DNA of 64,000 bases from assembly GCF_039540515.1 (NCBI RefSeq), contig NZ_BAABFA010000011.1, positions 1 through 64,000 of the forward strand, given 5' to 3'. The translations under genes were made by a program, and so were the position numbers. Position 1 is the stretch's first letter, and the number at the start of each line of letters is the position of its first letter. Source of the DNA: Nemorincola caseinilytica. GTDB taxonomy: Bacteria > Bacteroidota > Bacteroidia > Chitinophagales > Chitinophagaceae. Positions 63,193 through 64,000 of this stretch are shown here, one piece after another. The notes under the pieces are model-generated. The model did no database searches. It had not been told where the DNA came from and was given only the letters and a program-made list of their open reading frames with translations.

Positions 63193-64000
63193 ATGGCAAA
63201 CAGACCGAATAAGAAGACCAACAGCCAGCCAGTCCCACGGCCGCAACAACCGGCGCCACGCCCGGCCGCTGCTGCCCCTGTGGCGGCTGCTACGGCCCCG
63301 GGCAAAGACCTGTTCTCTATACGCAACCTGTGCATCATACTGGGCCTGGTATCGTTCGCGGTATATTTCAATACCATATGGAACGGCTTTGTGATGGATG
63401 ATGTGATGGTGCTGAAGGAGAACCGCATGGTGCTGAAGGGCGCCAGCGCCATACCCGAGCTGCTCACCACCCCGCACATGCGTGGCTACCTCATTATCCC
63501 AAACGACCTGTACCGCCCGCTTTCGCTGGTCATGTTCGCGCTGGAGTATAGCCTGTTCGGCCTGTCGCCTGCCATGCACCACTTGTTCAATATCCTCACT
63601 TTCGCCGGTTGCAGCATCATGCTGTTCATCTTCCTGCACAAGTTCTTCGATGGTAAAAGGGTTGCGCTGGCTTTTATCTCTGCCCTCATTTTTGCCGTTC
63701 ATCCCGTACATACCGAGGTAGTGGCCAACATCAAGAGCCGCGACGAGCTTATGTGCTTCTTCTTTGCCTTCTGGTCTTTGAATGTGTATATGAACTATAT
63801 GCGCGATGGCAAGATATTGCAACTGCTGCTGGGGGCTTTCCTGTTCTACCTTTCCATCATATCGAAGGAGACGGTCATAGCCTTCGTGGGGGTGATACCC
63901 GTGCTGTTCTTCATTTATAAGAACGATGATAAGAAGCGTGCCATGCTCATTACGGCGGCTACCCTTGTGGCCTTCGGTATATTCATGGGGGTACGCTCAT
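63193..64000 (+). CDS. TMTC/GT39-like membrane glycosyltransferase, cut by the window end
   Basis: The first 269 residues are present and the frame is still open at the window edge. A Pro/Ala/Gln-rich N-terminal tail of about 40 residues is followed by hydrophobic helices (LCIILGLVSFAVYF and others). Family signs: TIWNGFVMDDVMVL (Asp pair after the first helix, the GT-C catalytic position), DLYRPLSLVMFALEY, HHLFNILTFAG, ALIFAVHPVHTEVVANIKSRDELM and SIISKETVIAF. These are the motifs of TMTC-type O-mannosyltransferases and their bacterial relatives, which in Bacteroidota often continue with TPR repeats. The substrate is unknown. Confidence 0.85.
   Translation, partial: MANRPNKKTNSQPVPRPQQPAPRPAAAAPVAAATAPGKDLFSIRNLCIILGLVSFAVYFNTIWNGFVMDDVMVLKENRMVLKGASAIPELLTTPHMRGYLIIPNDLYRPLSLVMFALEYSLFGLSPAMHHLFNILTFAGCSIMLFIFLHKFFDGKRVALAFISALIFAVHPVHTEVVANIKSRDELMCFFFAFWSLNVYMNYMRDGKILQLLLGAFLFYLSIISKETVIAFVGVIPVLFFIYKNDDKKRAMLITAATLVAFGIFMGVRS

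Overview
The window reads as chromosomal DNA of a member of the Bacteroidota, most likely Chitinophagales-like. The evidence is: three secreted proteins with type IX secretion (T9SS) C-terminal domains; many families typical of that phylum (DUF2851, DUF6438, DUF6265, DUF1572, TRIC channel, M13 and M16 peptidases, a TolB-like surface protein, long-form Lgt); a house-keeping promoter pattern TTTG-N18-21-TAnnTTTG instead of a -35/-10 pattern; and strong use of ATA for isoleucine. I saw no rRNA, tRNA, CRISPR array, transposase or phage gene. Genes are dense, on both strands, in short runs, often closed by GC-rich hairpins.

Layout. 0.1-6.9 kb: outer-membrane barrel protein, MORN-repeat protein, YjbR-like protein, T9SS cargo, sigma-54 (rpoN), alanine dehydrogenase and a TerB-like protein. 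7.3-20.0 kb: one 4219-residue secreted protein with a beta-helix-like N-terminus, about 38 Big2-like Ig repeats that each carry two cysteines, and a T9SS sorting domain. 20.2-26.1 kb: an unknown secreted protein, GT4 and GT2 glycosyltransferases, a DinB/DUF1572 protein, a Nudix hydrolase and an ABC exporter. 26.2-33.1 kb: small membrane protein, metallo-beta-lactamase-fold hydrolase, TolB/barrel surface protein, O-antigen ligase-like protein and dprA. 33.2-43.5 kb: DUF6438 protein, 2x[4Fe-4S] ferredoxin divergent from a LuxC-type acyl-CoA reductase, M13 metallopeptidase lipoprotein, SanA/YdcF-like protein, DUF6265 lipoprotein, serine hydrolase, fbp, M16 peptidase and a nitronate monooxygenase-like enzyme. 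43.7-53.1 kb: LamG/gliding-type T9SS cargo, small membrane protein, DUF2851 protein, conserved hypothetical, tandem-OmpA protein, TRIC channel, thioesterase, DUF2846 lipoprotein and lgt. 53.1-64.0 kb: a radical SAM protein with unusual cysteine spacing, a TlpA-like thioredoxin, recA, a PIN toxin/antitoxin pair, hflX, a GT-C membrane glycosyltransferase, an FAD oxidoreductase, a small membrane protein and the start of a TMTC/GT39-like membrane protein cut by the window edge.

The common thread is the cell envelope: secreted adhesin-like proteins, lipoproteins and the enzyme that lipidates them (lgt), surface polysaccharide enzymes and envelope peptidases, mixed with core metabolism (ald, fbp) and DNA maintenance (recA, dprA). 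The items most worth following up are the giant disulfide-paired Ig-repeat protein, the CX4CX2C radical SAM protein, the dyad between the ferredoxin and acyl-CoA reductase genes, and the hairpin-rich 3' region at 50.9-51.1 kb.
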